Of a DNA stretch of 64,000 nt, positions 1 through 9,059 are shown piece by piece (position 1 is the first letter of the stretch; every line of letters starts with the position of its first letter). Below the pieces are notes generated by a model that did no database searches, had not been told where the DNA came from, and worked only from the letters and a program-made list of their open reading frames with translations. The position numbers and the translations under genes were made by a program. Origin of the DNA: Psychrobacter coccoides. Lineage in GTDB: Bacteria; Pseudomonadota; Gammaproteobacteria; Pseudomonadales; Moraxellaceae. The DNA is taken from the NCBI RefSeq assembly GCF_017498085.1, contig NZ_JAGBKM010000003.1, forward strand, positions 148,033 to 212,032. The letters run 5' to 3'.

Positions 1-221
1 GTAAATAAAATGGTAAAAAACCATTCTGCATAAAAAAATATCGTACCGTACTGCAGACGCATGTATAACACACTATCAAGCATTACGACGGCCACGCTGG
101 TCAAAATAGCGATGAGCAGTACGATATCAAACAGCTTACCCAATCGAGTGTCTGTGCCTTCAATAATAATATGAATGCGGTTACGTAAATGAGTAATGGC
201 TTCAGCGGTTGGTTGCTTCAT
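1..221 (-). CDS. Ion transporter / voltage-gated channel family protein, N-terminus (partial)
   Basis: The minus strand opens with ATG at 219-221 and reads in frame to the window edge, giving 73 residues with no stop. After a hydrophilic, basic N-terminal stretch there is a hydrophobic helix (FDIVLLIAILTSVAVVML) and then the start of another one (YAEWFFTILF). A helix of this kind followed by an aromatic and acidic segment is typical of the first two S1-S2-like helices of bacterial voltage-gated-type ion transporters, so I infer an inner-membrane potassium-channel-like protein. Only the N-terminus is visible, with no selectivity filter, so the assignment is tentative. Confidence 0.55.
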   Translation of the reverse strand, partial: MKQPTAEAITHLRNRIHIIIEGTDTRLGKLFDIVLLIAILTSVAVVMLDSVLYMRLQYGTIFFYAEWFFTILF

Positions 222-629
222 AGATGCAGTAGGCTCATAAAATCAATGGTTGCATAGCGTCGAATGGCTTGACGTGATATGGATAAGCGCAGGTTAGTAA
301 TCATACGCAGAAGTGGTTTATAATATCTGTCACTTGAGAGGCTCATCATGACACATAATTTGTCACAGTGTAGCAAAAAACGGCTCCTAGCGACATACTA
401 TTCATCAGCTTGGGCGGGTGGTTATGCTATCTAAGGGCCGTAGCTGATGAGACTTCCACTGATGATTAATACTTATCTGATGAGTGTTCGCTGCATTTAT
501 TTAGAGACGCAGGATAGCACTTGGTTATTCTGATAATATACGATTCTGACAACATATAATCACTATCAAGATGTGCGACTGATATTCAGTCTATATTTAT
601 TAATAGATAAAATTTAAGGACATAACAAC
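222..629. other. Intergenic region between the divergent channel gene and yebC
   Basis: About 400 bp between two divergently oriented genes, presumably holding both promoters. I see no ORF with coding character, no clear hairpin with a T-run and no repeat shared with other parts of the window. A Shine-Dalgarno-like AAGGA lies just upstream of the yebC start. Confidence 0.5.
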
Positions 630-1379
630 ATGGCAGGTCATTCAAAATGGTCAAATATCAAACATCGTAAAGCCCGTCAAGATGCGGTACGCGGCAAAAT
701 ATTTACCAAAGTGATTCGTGAGATTGTCTCAGCGGCCAAGCAAGGCGATCCTGATCCTGATAAAAACCCTCGCTTGCGTGCTGCTATCGAAAAGGGCTTG
801 TCTGTTAACATGACGAAAGACACCATCAACCGGGCTGTCGAACGTGGTGCAGGTGGTGGCGACAACGATAACATGGACGAGATTAACTACGAAGGCTACG
901 GCGTCGGCGGCGTGGCCGTCTTGGTCGAGACCATGACAGACAATGTCAATCGGACGGTCAGTGAGGTGCGCCATGCCTTTACCAAGCATGATGGCAATCT
1001 TGGCACATCAGGGTCAGTCGCTTATCTGTTTACCAAACGTGGAGAGATCGTCTTTGATGACATCAGCCTAGAAGATGAGGTCATGCTTGCTGCCTTAGAT
1101 GCAGGCGCTACCGATATCGAAAATGATGGCGAGAGCTTGATTGTGGTTACTGAGGTCGATAACTTTGGACAAGTTAAAGATGCGTTAAACGCCGCAGGAC
1201 TAGAGTCTGACAATGCTGAGGTGACGATGTCACCCTCGACACAGGCTGAAATCGATAATGTTGATGACGCCGAAAAGGTCATGAAAATGATTGATATGTT
1301 AGAGGATTTAGACGATGTACAAAACGTCTATAGCAACGTCAGCTTTACCGATGAGGTGATGGCAGCGCTTGAAGCCTAG
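630..1379 (+). CDS. yebC: YebC/PmpR family DNA-binding regulatory protein
   Basis: The 249-residue product begins [15 protein letters not shown], the family hallmark, and its length matches YebC proteins. Members are cytoplasmic three-domain proteins; some act as transcriptional regulators (PmpR in Pseudomonas) and recent work links the family to relieving ribosome stalling at proline-rich stretches. Other conserved stretches visible are [16 protein letters not shown] and [11 protein letters not shown]. In many bacteria it sits next to ruvC, but here it stands alone between a channel gene and ogt. An AAGGA ribosome-binding site precedes the ATG and a hairpin terminator follows about 30 bp after the stop. 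Which of the proposed roles applies cannot be told from sequence. Confidence 0.95.
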   Translation: MAGHSKWSNIKHRKARQDAVRGKIFTKVIREIVSAAKQGDPDPDKNPRLRAAIEKGLSVNMTKDTINRAVERGAGGGDNDNMDEINYEGYGVGGVAVLVETMTDNVNRTVSEVRHAFTKHDGNLGTSGSVAYLFTKRGEIVFDDISLEDEVMLAALDAGATDIENDGESLIVVTEVDNFGQVKDALNAAGLESDNAEVTMSPSTQAEIDNVDDAEKVMKMIDMLEDLDDVQNVYSNVSFTDEVMAALEA

Positions 1380-1411
1380 CTCAGATGCAGTACAGCCTAA
1401 TAACAAATAAT

Positions 1412-1447
1412 AAAAAAGCCAAACGTCTTGTATAGCGTTTGGCTTTT
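1412..1447. terminator. Bidirectional intrinsic terminator between yebC and ogt
   Basis: A perfect inverted repeat AAGCCAAACG / CGTTTGGCTT with a short loop is flanked by an A-run on the left and a T-run on the right. It can therefore end transcripts from yebC (+) and from the convergent ftsY-ogt unit (-). Confidence 0.85.
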
Positions 1448-1498
1448 ATTATGGCTGTCCATCTAATTATTCAACAAGAGTATGCATACTCATTGCCG

Positions 1499-2092
1499 TT
1501 AAAGCCGGCACGTCTCCTTTTCTAATGCTAATAAATACTGCTTTTTATCTATCCCGCCTGTATAACCACCAAGTCTGCCATCACTAGCGATGACACGGTG
1601 ACACGGAATAACAATACTAAAAGGGTTTTTTCCATTGGCATTGGCCACGGCTCGATAGGCCGTTGGCTGACCGATATTAGCCGCCAGCTGCGCATAACTT
1701 ATGGTTTCCCCATAGGGTATTTCTTGCAAAGCTGCCCATACTCTTTGTTGAAACTCAGTACCTAGTGACAACTCTAGCGGCAGAACAAAAGATTTTCGCT
1801 GACCCTCCGCATACTCTTTAAATTGTTGAATCGTATTTAAAAGCAGCGCTTGCGTTGGATCATTTATACTTAGGCTATTTTTATCCATGAACTCAAAGTC
1901 TTCGTCACTGACTGCATAATGTCTTTTGAGCAGATTTAGAGACTTTGACTCTTGCCATGTCTGTGCAGCCGCTAGCCAGTCAATACTAACCAGTCTTGGG
2001 CTGGCCTCTATCATATGACTCACCATTAATAAACTTGCCTTAGGCGCTGCTGAATCTGTGATATCAGACAGGGCCATCTTGGTAATCATCAT
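1499..2092 (-). CDS. ogt: Methylated-DNA--protein-cysteine methyltransferase (O6-alkylguanine repair)
   Basis: A 197-residue suicide repair enzyme that transfers the alkyl group from O6-alkylguanine (and O4-alkylthymine) in DNA to its own cysteine. The active-site PCHRV motif is present with the acceptor at Cys164, followed by the DGRLGGYTGG loop; the YGETISYAQLA and YRAVANANGKNP stretches form the winged-helix DNA-binding part. The N-terminal 100 residues are the less conserved RNase-H-like domain. There is no Ada-type zinc-binding N-terminus, which favours Ogt over Ada. It lies 38 bp downstream of ftsY on the same strand, so the two are probably cotranscribed. A GGAG site precedes the ATG. 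Confidence 0.92.
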   Translation of the reverse strand: MMITKMALSDITDSAAPKASLLMVSHMIEASPRLVSIDWLAAAQTWQESKSLNLLKRHYAVSDEDFEFMDKNSLSINDPTQALLLNTIQQFKEYAEGQRKSFVLPLELSLGTEFQQRVWAALQEIPYGETISYAQLAANIGQPTAYRAVANANGKNPFSIVIPCHRVIASDGRLGGYTGGIDKKQYLLALEKETCRL

Positions 2093-2130
2093 AGTAGAGG
2101 CTCCTTAGCTTGCAACTGTCTCAAGCTTGG

Positions 2131-3375
2131 TCATTCTTTTTCTTCAGTCTCAAACAACGCTGCGACAAACTGCTTGGGACTAAAGGCACGTAAATCATCA
2201 ATCGACTCACCAACCCCAATATAACGAATCGGCACATCAGTGGTCTCAGCAATATTAAACACCACCCCGCCTTTGGCAGTACCGTCAAGCTTGGTGATCG
2301 TAATCCCAGTGAGTGGCACTGCTTGGTTGAATATCTCGACTTGGTTAATGGCGTTTTGTCCTGTACCGGCATCTAGGACAATCATACCTTCGTGCGGCGC
2401 AGTAGGGTCTGATTTACGCATCACTCGTACCACTTTTTCAAGCTCAGCCATCAGATAGGTTTTGTTTTGTAGCCGTCCTGCGGTGTCTGCTATAAGCACA
2501 TCAATGTTTTTTGCCTTTGCAGATTGCATCGCATCAAAGATGACCGAAGCACTATCTGAGCCATGACCTTGTGCTACAACAGGAATATCGTTGCGCTCGC
2601 CCCAGATTTGCAGCTGCTCAGTTGCCGCTGCTCGGAACGTATCACCGGCCGCCAGCATGACCGACTTACCCTCACCTTGTAGGCGTTTCGCAAGTTTACC
2701 AATAGTGGTGGTCTTACCGACACCATTCACACCCACCACTAAAATGACAAAAGGCTTCTTGCTGGTATCAATAATAAGTGGTGCAACTTTAGGCGTCAAA
2801 ATATCCACCAGCTCACCTTGTAGTGCTTTATAAAGCGCATGAGCATAAATCAAGTCGCCACGAGCGGTTTGCTCAGTCAAGCTTTTGATGATGCGATTGG
2901 TCGCATTGACACCGATATCAGCGACCAACAGTTGGTCTTCAACCTCCTCTAGCAGCTCATCATCGATCTCTTTACCACCGATAAGAATGTTTACCATACC
3001 TTCAGCTAGGTTTTTACGTGACTTGCTCAGCCCCGACTTCATGCGATTAAACCAACTGCCACGCTCTCGCCCTTTAGCATCATCTACATGCGGTGGCTTC
3101 GCTTCTGCGGTTTCAGTCTGTGCATCTAAAGGCTTTGTTGTGGTGTGCTCATCAGCATGCTCTTGCAAAGGCATCGTGGGCGCTACGGATTGATAAGTAT
3201 CCGCTTTTGTTTGCTCTTTTGGTGGTACGGTAGACGCCGGGCGGTCAGACGACTGATCAACAATAGGAACAGAGTGCGTAGGCAAACTTGGCAGAGTAAT
3301 GTCATCGTCATCTAGATCATCAAGGTCACCGTCTAAGTTGATGACCACACGGTTACTATTATTTGGATTATTCAT
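2131..3375 (-). CDS. ftsY: Signal recognition particle receptor FtsY
   Basis: A 414-residue SRP-family GTPase that docks the SRP-ribosome complex to the inner membrane for cotranslational insertion of membrane proteins. The NG domain carries the P-loop GVNGVGKTT, followed by GDTFRAAA, DTAGRLQ and TKLDGTAKGG. The first 110 or so residues form a variable acidic A domain (DGDLDDLDDDD near the N-terminus) expected to contact membrane and translocon, followed by the helical N domain (MKSGLSKSRKNLAEG). It is divergent from the M16 peptidase cluster, an arrangement also known from pseudomonads. No truncation is seen. Confidence 0.97.
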   Translation of the reverse strand: MNNPNNSNRVVINLDGDLDDLDDDDITLPSLPTHSVPIVDQSSDRPASTVPPKEQTKADTYQSVAPTMPLQEHADEHTTTKPLDAQTETAEAKPPHVDDAKGRERGSWFNRMKSGLSKSRKNLAEGMVNILIGGKEIDDELLEEVEDQLLVADIGVNATNRIIKSLTEQTARGDLIYAHALYKALQGELVDILTPKVAPLIIDTSKKPFVILVVGVNGVGKTTTIGKLAKRLQGEGKSVMLAAGDTFRAAATEQLQIWGERNDIPVVAQGHGSDSASVIFDAMQSAKAKNIDVLIADTAGRLQNKTYLMAELEKVVRVMRKSDPTAPHEGMIVLDAGTGQNAINQVEIFNQAVPLTGITITKLDGTAKGGVVFNIAETTDVPIRYIGVGESIDDLRAFSPKQFVAALFETEEKE

Positions 3376-3585
3376 AAGCTTGCCCTAATATTATCGGTAT
3401 CAATCATTAGCGCTGTTTGGGTGAGTATTAACAGCATCACTATTGTAAAAGAAGGTTTTTGTGATAGTTTAGCATAATTCAAGGTGGGCTCAGCGACCTC
3501 AGGAGAACTAACAGCTGATACATGCCAAATTGACAGACAAAGCGCTGTTTAGGCGGCAGGCATGAGCATTTAAAAGGAGTCAGTC

Positions 3586-3783
3586 ATGTTATCTTTCATG
3601 TCATACTTACTAAACATCGCTATTTTTAACCGTCGGCAACGCTCTAACTCCAACTTTAACTACAAAAAAACAGGCCTCGGATTTGTGTTATTGCTGCTGT
3701 CTTTTTCGCTTGTAAGCTGTGCAACGCTACAAGCGCTTGAGCCGACAGCAGTGTTAATCTCCGATATAAAAGGCGTACTATAA
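3586..3783 (+). CDS. Small putative lipoprotein (65 aa), paralogue of the next gene
   Basis: Not a family I recognise. The 65-residue product has an unusually long basic N-region (about 29 residues), a hydrophobic core (GFVLLLLSFSLVS) and a lipobox LVSC with Cys45. The mature part would be only about 21 residues (CATLQALEPTAVLISDIKG...). A strong AAGGAG site spaced 8 bp from the ATG supports the start. The neighbour at 3891 encodes the same arrangement with a similar mature segment (Cys-[AS]-T-x-Q-x-L-x-P-T-A), so the two look like tandem paralogues. Both lie upstream of the M16 peptidase pair. The conserved short tail supports real coding, but the function is unknown. Confidence 0.65.
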   Translation: MLSFMSYLLNIAIFNRRQRSNSNFNYKKTGLGFVLLLLSFSLVSCATLQALEPTAVLISDIKGVL

Positions 3784-3890
3784 AGTAGTTACTAACAAAC
3801 GTTCTAATGATTGTGCTGCTGACTGTGGATATAAAACACTCACGCCAGTCTCACTTTTAAACCATCTTTACTGAATGAACAGGAATAGAT

Positions 3891-4082
3891 ATGTCATCAA
3901 CAACCCCTACTGCTAAGCGCCATAAGAAACCTACAAATATGACTTCTTACGCTAAGCCCATCACTCAGGTTGCTATTGCTATGGTTTTGGCCGTGCCCAT
4001 ATTATCCAGTGTGGGATGTAGCACCACACAAGAGCTTAAGCCTACAGCTAGTGTTATCGTTGGTGGTCACAAATCTATATAG
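3891..4082 (+). CDS. Small putative lipoprotein (63 aa), paralogue of the preceding gene
   Basis: A 63-residue product with a basic N-terminus, a hydrophobic stretch (VAIAMVLAVPILSSVG) and a lipobox-like VGC placing the lipidated Cys at residue 43. The mature peptide, CSTTQELKPTASVIVGGHKS, mirrors that of the gene at 3586. An AGGAA site precedes the ATG. With only about 20 exposed residues it resembles other very small lipoproteins, which often modulate envelope machinery, but no role can be read from sequence. It lies 82 bp upstream of the M16 peptidase gene on the same strand, so it could share that transcript. Confidence 0.6.
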   Translation: MSSTTPTAKRHKKPTNMTSYAKPITQVAIAMVLAVPILSSVGCSTTQELKPTASVIVGGHKSI

Positions 4083-4164
4083 CGTACGCAATGATTTTAG
4101 AGTCTATAGAACATTCGACAGAATTTAGCCATATTTCATATTCATTTTATAAGTAGGACCTATC

Positions 4165-5676
4165 ATGTCCCTGTCTTCTCCCCCAGTCACTTACTCATTA
4201 CGCATTGCTAGTGCTTTGGTCGTTGCTGCCACCCTTGCTGCGTGTCAAACCAGCAACTTACACTCAGTAACGCCGCCATCGGACGTGCCACAAGCTACTA
4301 CCGACACCCATAGCCTATCAATAAAAGGCTCAGAAGATAAGTCTTCAATGCTCGCTATGGACATGTCAGGTCGACATGAGTATCAGTTAAAAAACGGTCT
4401 TAAAGTGATTATCAAAGAAGACCACCGGGCTCCCGTAGTGATGACACAAATCTGGTATCGTGTTGGCTCTGCTGATGAGCCGCTAGATAAAGGGGGTATC
4501 TCGCACTTGCTTGAGCATATGATGTTCAAAGGCACGGCTAACGTGTCCAGTGATGACTATGAGCGCTTGATTGCCAAGTTTGGCGGAGTCAACAACGCCT
4601 TTACCAGTTATGATTATACTGGCTACTACGAGCTGTTTCCGGCCAACCGAATGGCGCTGGCATTAGAGCTGGAAGCGGACCGCATGATCAACCTACGTTT
4701 TGATGAGGCAGCCTTTGCCAAAGAGCGACAAGTGGTGATGGAAGAGCGGCGTCAGCGCACCGATGACAACCCTTTGGCCAAAGCTTATGAGTCGTTTCGC
4801 TTATTAGCATTGCCTGATAGCCCTAAAGGTGAGTCAGTCATCGGACCCATGAATGAGCTCGAATCTATTACACTGGCCGACTTAAAAAAATGGTACAAAA
4901 CATGGTACGCCCCTAATAATGCCACGCTAGTGATTGTGGGCGATGTCGAGCCCAAACAAGCGTTATCACAAGTTGAACGCTACTTTGGTGACCTTCAGCC
5001 CAGCACAACGCTTCCTGAGCGTCCTAGCGTCGACCAGCGAGGCTTTCGTGGCTATAAAGAAGTAGACTCTGAGCAGGCAGTACAAGTCCCTGTGCTGCTT
5101 ATGGGCTATAATGTTCCGAGCTTATCGACAGTAGCAGAAGACCAGCAACAGCAAGCTTATGCGCTGTCACTCGCCCAAGACGTACTCGATGGTGGACTGT
5201 CCGCCCGTCTTGAGAGTCGACTGATTCGTGAACAAGGCATACTTACGACAGTGGGCACTGCTTATAACTTACTCGACCGCGGCGATGGACTGTTTCTTAT
5301 CCAAGCCACACCTCGGGAAGGGGTTAGCCTGACTCAAGCACAGCAAGCCATCATGGCCGAAATCAGTAAACTTGCGACCGATCCGATCGATGCAGATGAG
5401 ATTAGCCGTGCAAAAACCAATACGGTCACGGGTTTGATCTACGCTCAAGACAGCATGCAAGGACAAGCACAGATGATCGGTTCACTACAAACCATCGGGC
5501 TCGATGACAGATTGCTCGCCAGCTTGCCGGCCAAACTCGATAGCGTCAGTGTCGCTGATATTCAAGCCGTCAGCAAAACATATCTGGTACCAGACAATCT
5601 AACCGTGATGCATATCGTACCACCTGCAGCACAAGATGATGCCAAGTCTAGTACCAAGATAAGCGACAGCAAGTAA
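4165..5676 (+). CDS. M16 family zinc metallopeptidase, catalytic subunit (lipoprotein)
   Basis: A 503-residue pitrilysin/insulinase-type peptidase. The signal sequence ends in lipobox LAAC (Cys27), predicting a lipid-anchored periplasmic enzyme. The inverted zinc motif HxxEH is intact (HLLEH, residues 114-118) and the third ligand Glu lies in the ERQVVMEERRQR helix (Glu194), the expected 76-residue spacing. The second half contains the inactive M16 C-terminal domain (DGGLSARLESRLIREQG). The next gene encodes a partner lacking the zinc motif, so a catalytic/non-catalytic heterodimer is likely, as in bacterial PqqF/YmxG-type pairs. The substrate is unknown; small secreted peptides are plausible. 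An AGGAC-like site precedes the start. Confidence 0.9.
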   Translation: MSLSSPPVTYSLRIASALVVAATLAACQTSNLHSVTPPSDVPQATTDTHSLSIKGSEDKSSMLAMDMSGRHEYQLKNGLKVIIKEDHRAPVVMTQIWYRVGSADEPLDKGGISHLLEHMMFKGTANVSSDDYERLIAKFGGVNNAFTSYDYTGYYELFPANRMALALELEADRMINLRFDEAAFAKERQVVMEERRQRTDDNPLAKAYESFRLLALPDSPKGESVIGPMNELESITLADLKKWYKTWYAPNNATLVIVGDVEPKQALSQVERYFGDLQPSTTLPERPSVDQRGFRGYKEVDSEQAVQVPVLLMGYNVPSLSTVAEDQQQQAYALSLAQDVLDGGLSARLESRLIREQGILTTVGTAYNLLDRGDGLFLIQATPREGVSLTQAQQAIMAEISKLATDPIDADEISRAKTNTVTGLIYAQDSMQGQAQMIGSLQTIGLDDRLLASLPAKLDSVSVADIQAVSKTYLVPDNLTVMHIVPPAAQDDAKSSTKISDSK

Positions 5677-5709
5677 TGTCATTTAAAACATTATATAAAG
5701 AAGAAAAAC

Positions 5710-7281
5710 ATGATGAACAAAGCTTTTATGTCTCAACGTAAAAAAAACCCATTATCGACCGCCCTAACTCGACAGATACACCGCAAGTACCTATCCATAT
5801 CGTATCTGGGCGCAAGTATGATCTTAGGAGCAGTGCTGTCTGGGCCAACTTATATAAATGCAGCTTATGCAGCAGATATCGAAGACAGCTATCGCGACTC
5901 TGCGGCGAGCGTCGACGCCACGGCACCTATTGCCGCCTTATCTAAGCTGTCGAGTCTGGATGAAGTCAAGCCTTTAGAGTTGACCGTACCTAATATTGAG
6001 CACTTCACCACCTCTGCTGGCGTACCAGTCTCTTTTGTACAGGCGACCACATTGCCGATTGTAGACATTGATCTGCGTTTTAATGCAGGCAGTGCTCGTG
6101 ATGAGCAAATACGCAGCAATGGGTTTGGTATCGCTAGCATGACCGCTACGATGCTCACTCAAGGCACTCACCATCTGGATGAAAATGAGTTTACTCGGGC
6201 GGTTGAGACCCTAGGTATTGATTTGGGCAGTCGTGCTTATAAAGATATGTTTATCGTCTCGCTGCGCAGCTTATCCGATGATGCGCACCTATTGCCTGCC
6301 ACTGATTTAATGACGCAAATGCTGACTCAAGCCACCTTTGATCAGCGGATCTTAGAGCGTAATAAAGCACGATTACTTGTCGGCTTACAGCAACAAAAAC
6401 AAGACCCAGGCAGTCTGGCCAGCCTTGCTTTTCATGATGCGCTTTATGGCACCCACCCCTATGCTCACCCTTCATCGGGTACCCTTGAAACCGTGCCAAG
6501 CATTGATAGAAAAGATCTCACCGAGTTTCAAAGCCGCTACCTTGTCGCTGCCAATGCCTCTTTAGCCATGACGGGCAACTTGACATTAGAACAGGCTAAA
6601 ACCCTCGCTGAAACCATTACCAAAAAACTACCGACAGGTAAAGCAGCTACCGCCTTACCTGAGCCAAAACCTCTCACCCAAACGCAGCACATTCATATCA
6701 AATTTCCCAGCACCCAAACCACAGTACTGATGGGCCAGTTGGGCAACAAACGTGCTACTGACCCCTATGCCCAAAAAAAACAAACCAGTTTTGCTATTGG
6801 CAATGACGTATTGGCAGGGGGTAATTTTAACGCCCGTTTAATGACCGAAATACGCCAGAACCAAGGATATACTTATGGTATTTCAGGTGCTATGAGCCCT
6901 ATGCTCGCTCGTGGCCCGTATCAGATAGGCTTCTCTACCCGCAATGATAAAGCCAGACAGGCGATTGATGCCAGCTTGGAGGTCATCAAGGATACCTTAA
7001 ACAATGGAATTACCAGCGAAGAGATGCGCCTGACCACGGATAATATGAAAAACAGCTTTCCAATGAGCTTTGCTAGTAATGCAGGTATCAATGGCTTATT
7101 GGGTATGATGAATTTTTATCAGCTGCCAGACAGTTACCTGACAGACTACGTCAAGCGCATCGATAACGTTACATTAGCAGAGGTCAATCAGACCATGCGT
7201 GAGACGCTGCATCCTGATACGTTTTTGATTGTCACTGTAGGTGCAGAAGACCCTTGGCAGAAGGATGAAGGTAAAAAATAG
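5710..7281 (+). CDS. M16 family peptidase-like protein, non-catalytic subunit
   Basis: This 523-residue protein follows the catalytic M16 gene after 33 bp and has the same two-domain architecture (N-terminal domain RFNAGSARDE..., C-terminal domain AGGNFNARLMTEIRQNQGYTYG). At the position of the HxxEH motif it has FGIASMTATML, so the zinc site is absent. The basic N-terminus plus a hydrophobic segment ending near AYAADIE predict a periplasmic protein exported by a Sec signal with an unusually long N-region. The R/Y-type residues in the C-terminal domain that hold substrate in active M16 heterodimers look preserved (QGYTYG). Most likely it is the regulatory or substrate-binding half of a heterodimer. 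Confidence 0.88.
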   Translation: MMNKAFMSQRKKNPLSTALTRQIHRKYLSISYLGASMILGAVLSGPTYINAAYAADIEDSYRDSAASVDATAPIAALSKLSSLDEVKPLELTVPNIEHFTTSAGVPVSFVQATTLPIVDIDLRFNAGSARDEQIRSNGFGIASMTATMLTQGTHHLDENEFTRAVETLGIDLGSRAYKDMFIVSLRSLSDDAHLLPATDLMTQMLTQATFDQRILERNKARLLVGLQQQKQDPGSLASLAFHDALYGTHPYAHPSSGTLETVPSIDRKDLTEFQSRYLVAANASLAMTGNLTLEQAKTLAETITKKLPTGKAATALPEPKPLTQTQHIHIKFPSTQTTVLMGQLGNKRATDPYAQKKQTSFAIGNDVLAGGNFNARLMTEIRQNQGYTYGISGAMSPMLARGPYQIGFSTRNDKARQAIDASLEVIKDTLNNGITSEEMRLTTDNMKNSFPMSFASNAGINGLLGMMNFYQLPDSYLTDYVKRIDNVTLAEVNQTMRETLHPDTFLIVTVGAEDPWQKDEGKK

Positions 7282-7342
7282 ACGCCAAACCTTGACTTGA
7301 TGTAGCGCCTGCGAGCCTGTCGGCTATTATTGATGATAAAGG

Positions 7343-7903
7343 TTATTTATTGGTGACCTCTATCACTACATCGTAACTCAGGTTTTTAGGTTTATAGGTA
7401 GCACCGTCATAAGCCAAACGAATGACATGTTTATCGTAAGAAGACAGCACTTCATAATCACCATTAGCAAAATCATGAAAGATTGGGACCGTCAACAGCG
7501 CCTCTATTTGCCTATGATTGACATCAACAGAGAGGTGCTGACCACGACGTAGGTATAAATAATAATCGCAGTAATCATTCACCAGCACCTCATTGGGGCG
7601 TTCAATCACTCGGCCACCTATGTCCTCTTGGACTAATTTGGGACAAACATCCGTACGCTCAGCTGCTAAGCGGGCGTAGGAATTTTTGATATTGTCTGCA
7701 ATCTCAGCAGCAGCTTGTGGCTGTTGCTTGATGGCGCTATTATCAGTACTCACCAACTCGCTACTCGGTCCATTTGGGCTACAAGCGTTGGCTGTAAACA
7801 TCACAGCTACAGCCGTAAAAACCAATGCCAGCTGGGTGTTACTGATGTATTTTATTGGCTTCAAATGACGTAAAGCAGCTATTAAAAAACCCGTTTTTTT
7901 CAT
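7343..7903 (-). CDS. Hypothetical lipoprotein (186 aa)
   Basis: Not a recognised family. It has an N-region of about 24 residues, a hydrophobic core (LALVFTAVAVMFTA) and a lipobox TANAC giving a lipidated Cys41. The mature domain contains two cysteines (in TDVCPKL and VNDYCDYYLYL) that could form a disulfide, and a predicted beta-rich C-terminal half (YEVLSSYDKHVIRLAYDG, LSYDVVIEVT). It is convergent with the M16 pair and stands alone; the next minus-strand gene ends 250 bp upstream of its start. The ribosome-binding site is weak. The codon make-up and the signal peptide argue that it is real. Confidence 0.7.
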   Translation of the reverse strand: MKKTGFLIAALRHLKPIKYISNTQLALVFTAVAVMFTANACSPNGPSSELVSTDNSAIKQQPQAAAEIADNIKNSYARLAAERTDVCPKLVQEDIGGRVIERPNEVLVNDYCDYYLYLRRGQHLSVDVNHRQIEALLTVPIFHDFANGDYEVLSSYDKHVIRLAYDGATYKPKNLSYDVVIEVTNK

Positions 7904-8116
7904 AAATTTCGCTTATATGACATACTTATCGCAACACTCAAAACGTACTATAGAAACGTTCATTTATATATAGATATTAAAACACACCTGACCAGCGTTT
8001 TATTGGCTGTTAATGACCTATACGTCTACTTCTCACCCGCTGATGTCACTACTGATGTATCATAAACACGCAATAAAAATATTCGTGTACGATAAAGCCG
8101 ATGAGATGACTCATTC

Positions 8117-8139
8117 ATTTAGTAGCTTAGCCACTAAAT
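8117..8139 (-). other. Stem-loop downstream of the M15-type peptidase gene
   Basis: A 10-bp stem (ATTTAGTAGC / GCCACTAAAT, one G-T pair) with a 3-nt loop lies just past the stop of the minus-strand peptidase gene. No clear T-run follows on that strand, so it could be an RNA 3'-end hairpin or a weak terminator. Confidence 0.35.
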
Positions 8140-8156
8140 AGCGTGACAGATCAAAG

Positions 8157-9059
8157 CTAATAACGACAAGACGAGCTGCTTGTGGCATGATTGAAACCCC
8201 ATTTCCGATAGCCTTGGGTGTCTAAATGTACAGCACCAGTTGAGTATAACCCCAGTCCTAAACGATGAGATTGACCCTGATATTGCCAAAACTGGCATAA
8301 ATCATCTTGCATCTTACTCAATAACCAAAAATTATCCTGATACTCTGGCACCCAAATATCTATAGCACTGGCTGTCATATGCTTACTACTACTTGCACCA
8401 CCAGCGCAGCGATTAAGTCCTGGACTGCGATAAACAGAGCGAATCTCGGTCGTCGGCGGCAAGACCCCTTGGTTTTTTAAGGCGCTATAAAGACGCAAAG
8501 TGGGCACGATATTTGACCATAACTCTTGCGGTGGTAGCTGGTAAGGTTCATAGCCACATTTATCCCAACTACGGGCAGTTGTTAATAGCTGCTCAAGCGG
8601 TGGCACATTCTGCGCCCCAAGTTGTGAGCTTAGATAACGCTTATAGTTTGCCACTTCCTGCGCTCGAAAGCGGCTACTATTTAGCCAGCTATTAAAATCT
8701 GTCGTCTGCAAGCTTTTAGGATGCACGCTGCCATAGTGATTATTGGTTGTGCTATAAGTGCTGCTGTTTTTTGCATCTGCCCTATTCACATACACCCGTT
8801 TATTTTCTTCTATCGACAACTTGGCATCAAACTCATACTCACGCTGTTTTTGTTTGATTAATCCCTGCATACTATCGCCAGCGGATAGCGACTGATTGAG
8901 ATGATTAGCTTGCTTAGTGGTACTGGAGTCGTTGCTAGTCGCTGTGGTCCCTTGACGTACTTGAATACGGCGCTCACTACTGTCTTGTAAAATAGCGGCT
9001 TGAGCGACCACACTGCTGCTGCAGACCGCAAGCGCAATCATGGAGTTTTTGATAGACAT
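8157..9059 (-). CDS. Secreted D-Ala-D-Ala carboxypeptidase-like protein (peptidase M15_3/YcbK type)
   Basis: The C-terminal third carries the zinc site of M15-like peptidases: SSKHMTASAIDIW (His227, Asp234) and AVHLDTQGYRKWG (His278), preceded by SVYRSPGLN. These enzymes cut peptide crosslinks or stems in murein in the periplasm. I chose the ATG at 9059, giving 300 residues, because a classical signal peptide (MSIKNSMIALAVCSSSVVAQA) starts there. An upstream in-frame ATG at 9233 would add 58 residues of non-signal sequence. Residues 25-150 are low-complexity, rich in Ser, Asn and Gln, and probably form a linker. The C-terminal tail contains SSSSC. The gene is monocistronic, and its precise substrate is unknown. 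Confidence 0.75.
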   Translation of the reverse strand: MSIKNSMIALAVCSSSVVAQAAILQDSSERRIQVRQGTTATSNDSSTTKQANHLNQSLSAGDSMQGLIKQKQREYEFDAKLSIEENKRVYVNRADAKNSSTYSTTNNHYGSVHPKSLQTTDFNSWLNSSRFRAQEVANYKRYLSSQLGAQNVPPLEQLLTTARSWDKCGYEPYQLPPQELWSNIVPTLRLYSALKNQGVLPPTTEIRSVYRSPGLNRCAGGASSSKHMTASAIDIWVPEYQDNFWLLSKMQDDLCQFWQYQGQSHRLGLGLYSTGAVHLDTQGYRKWGFNHATSSSSCRY

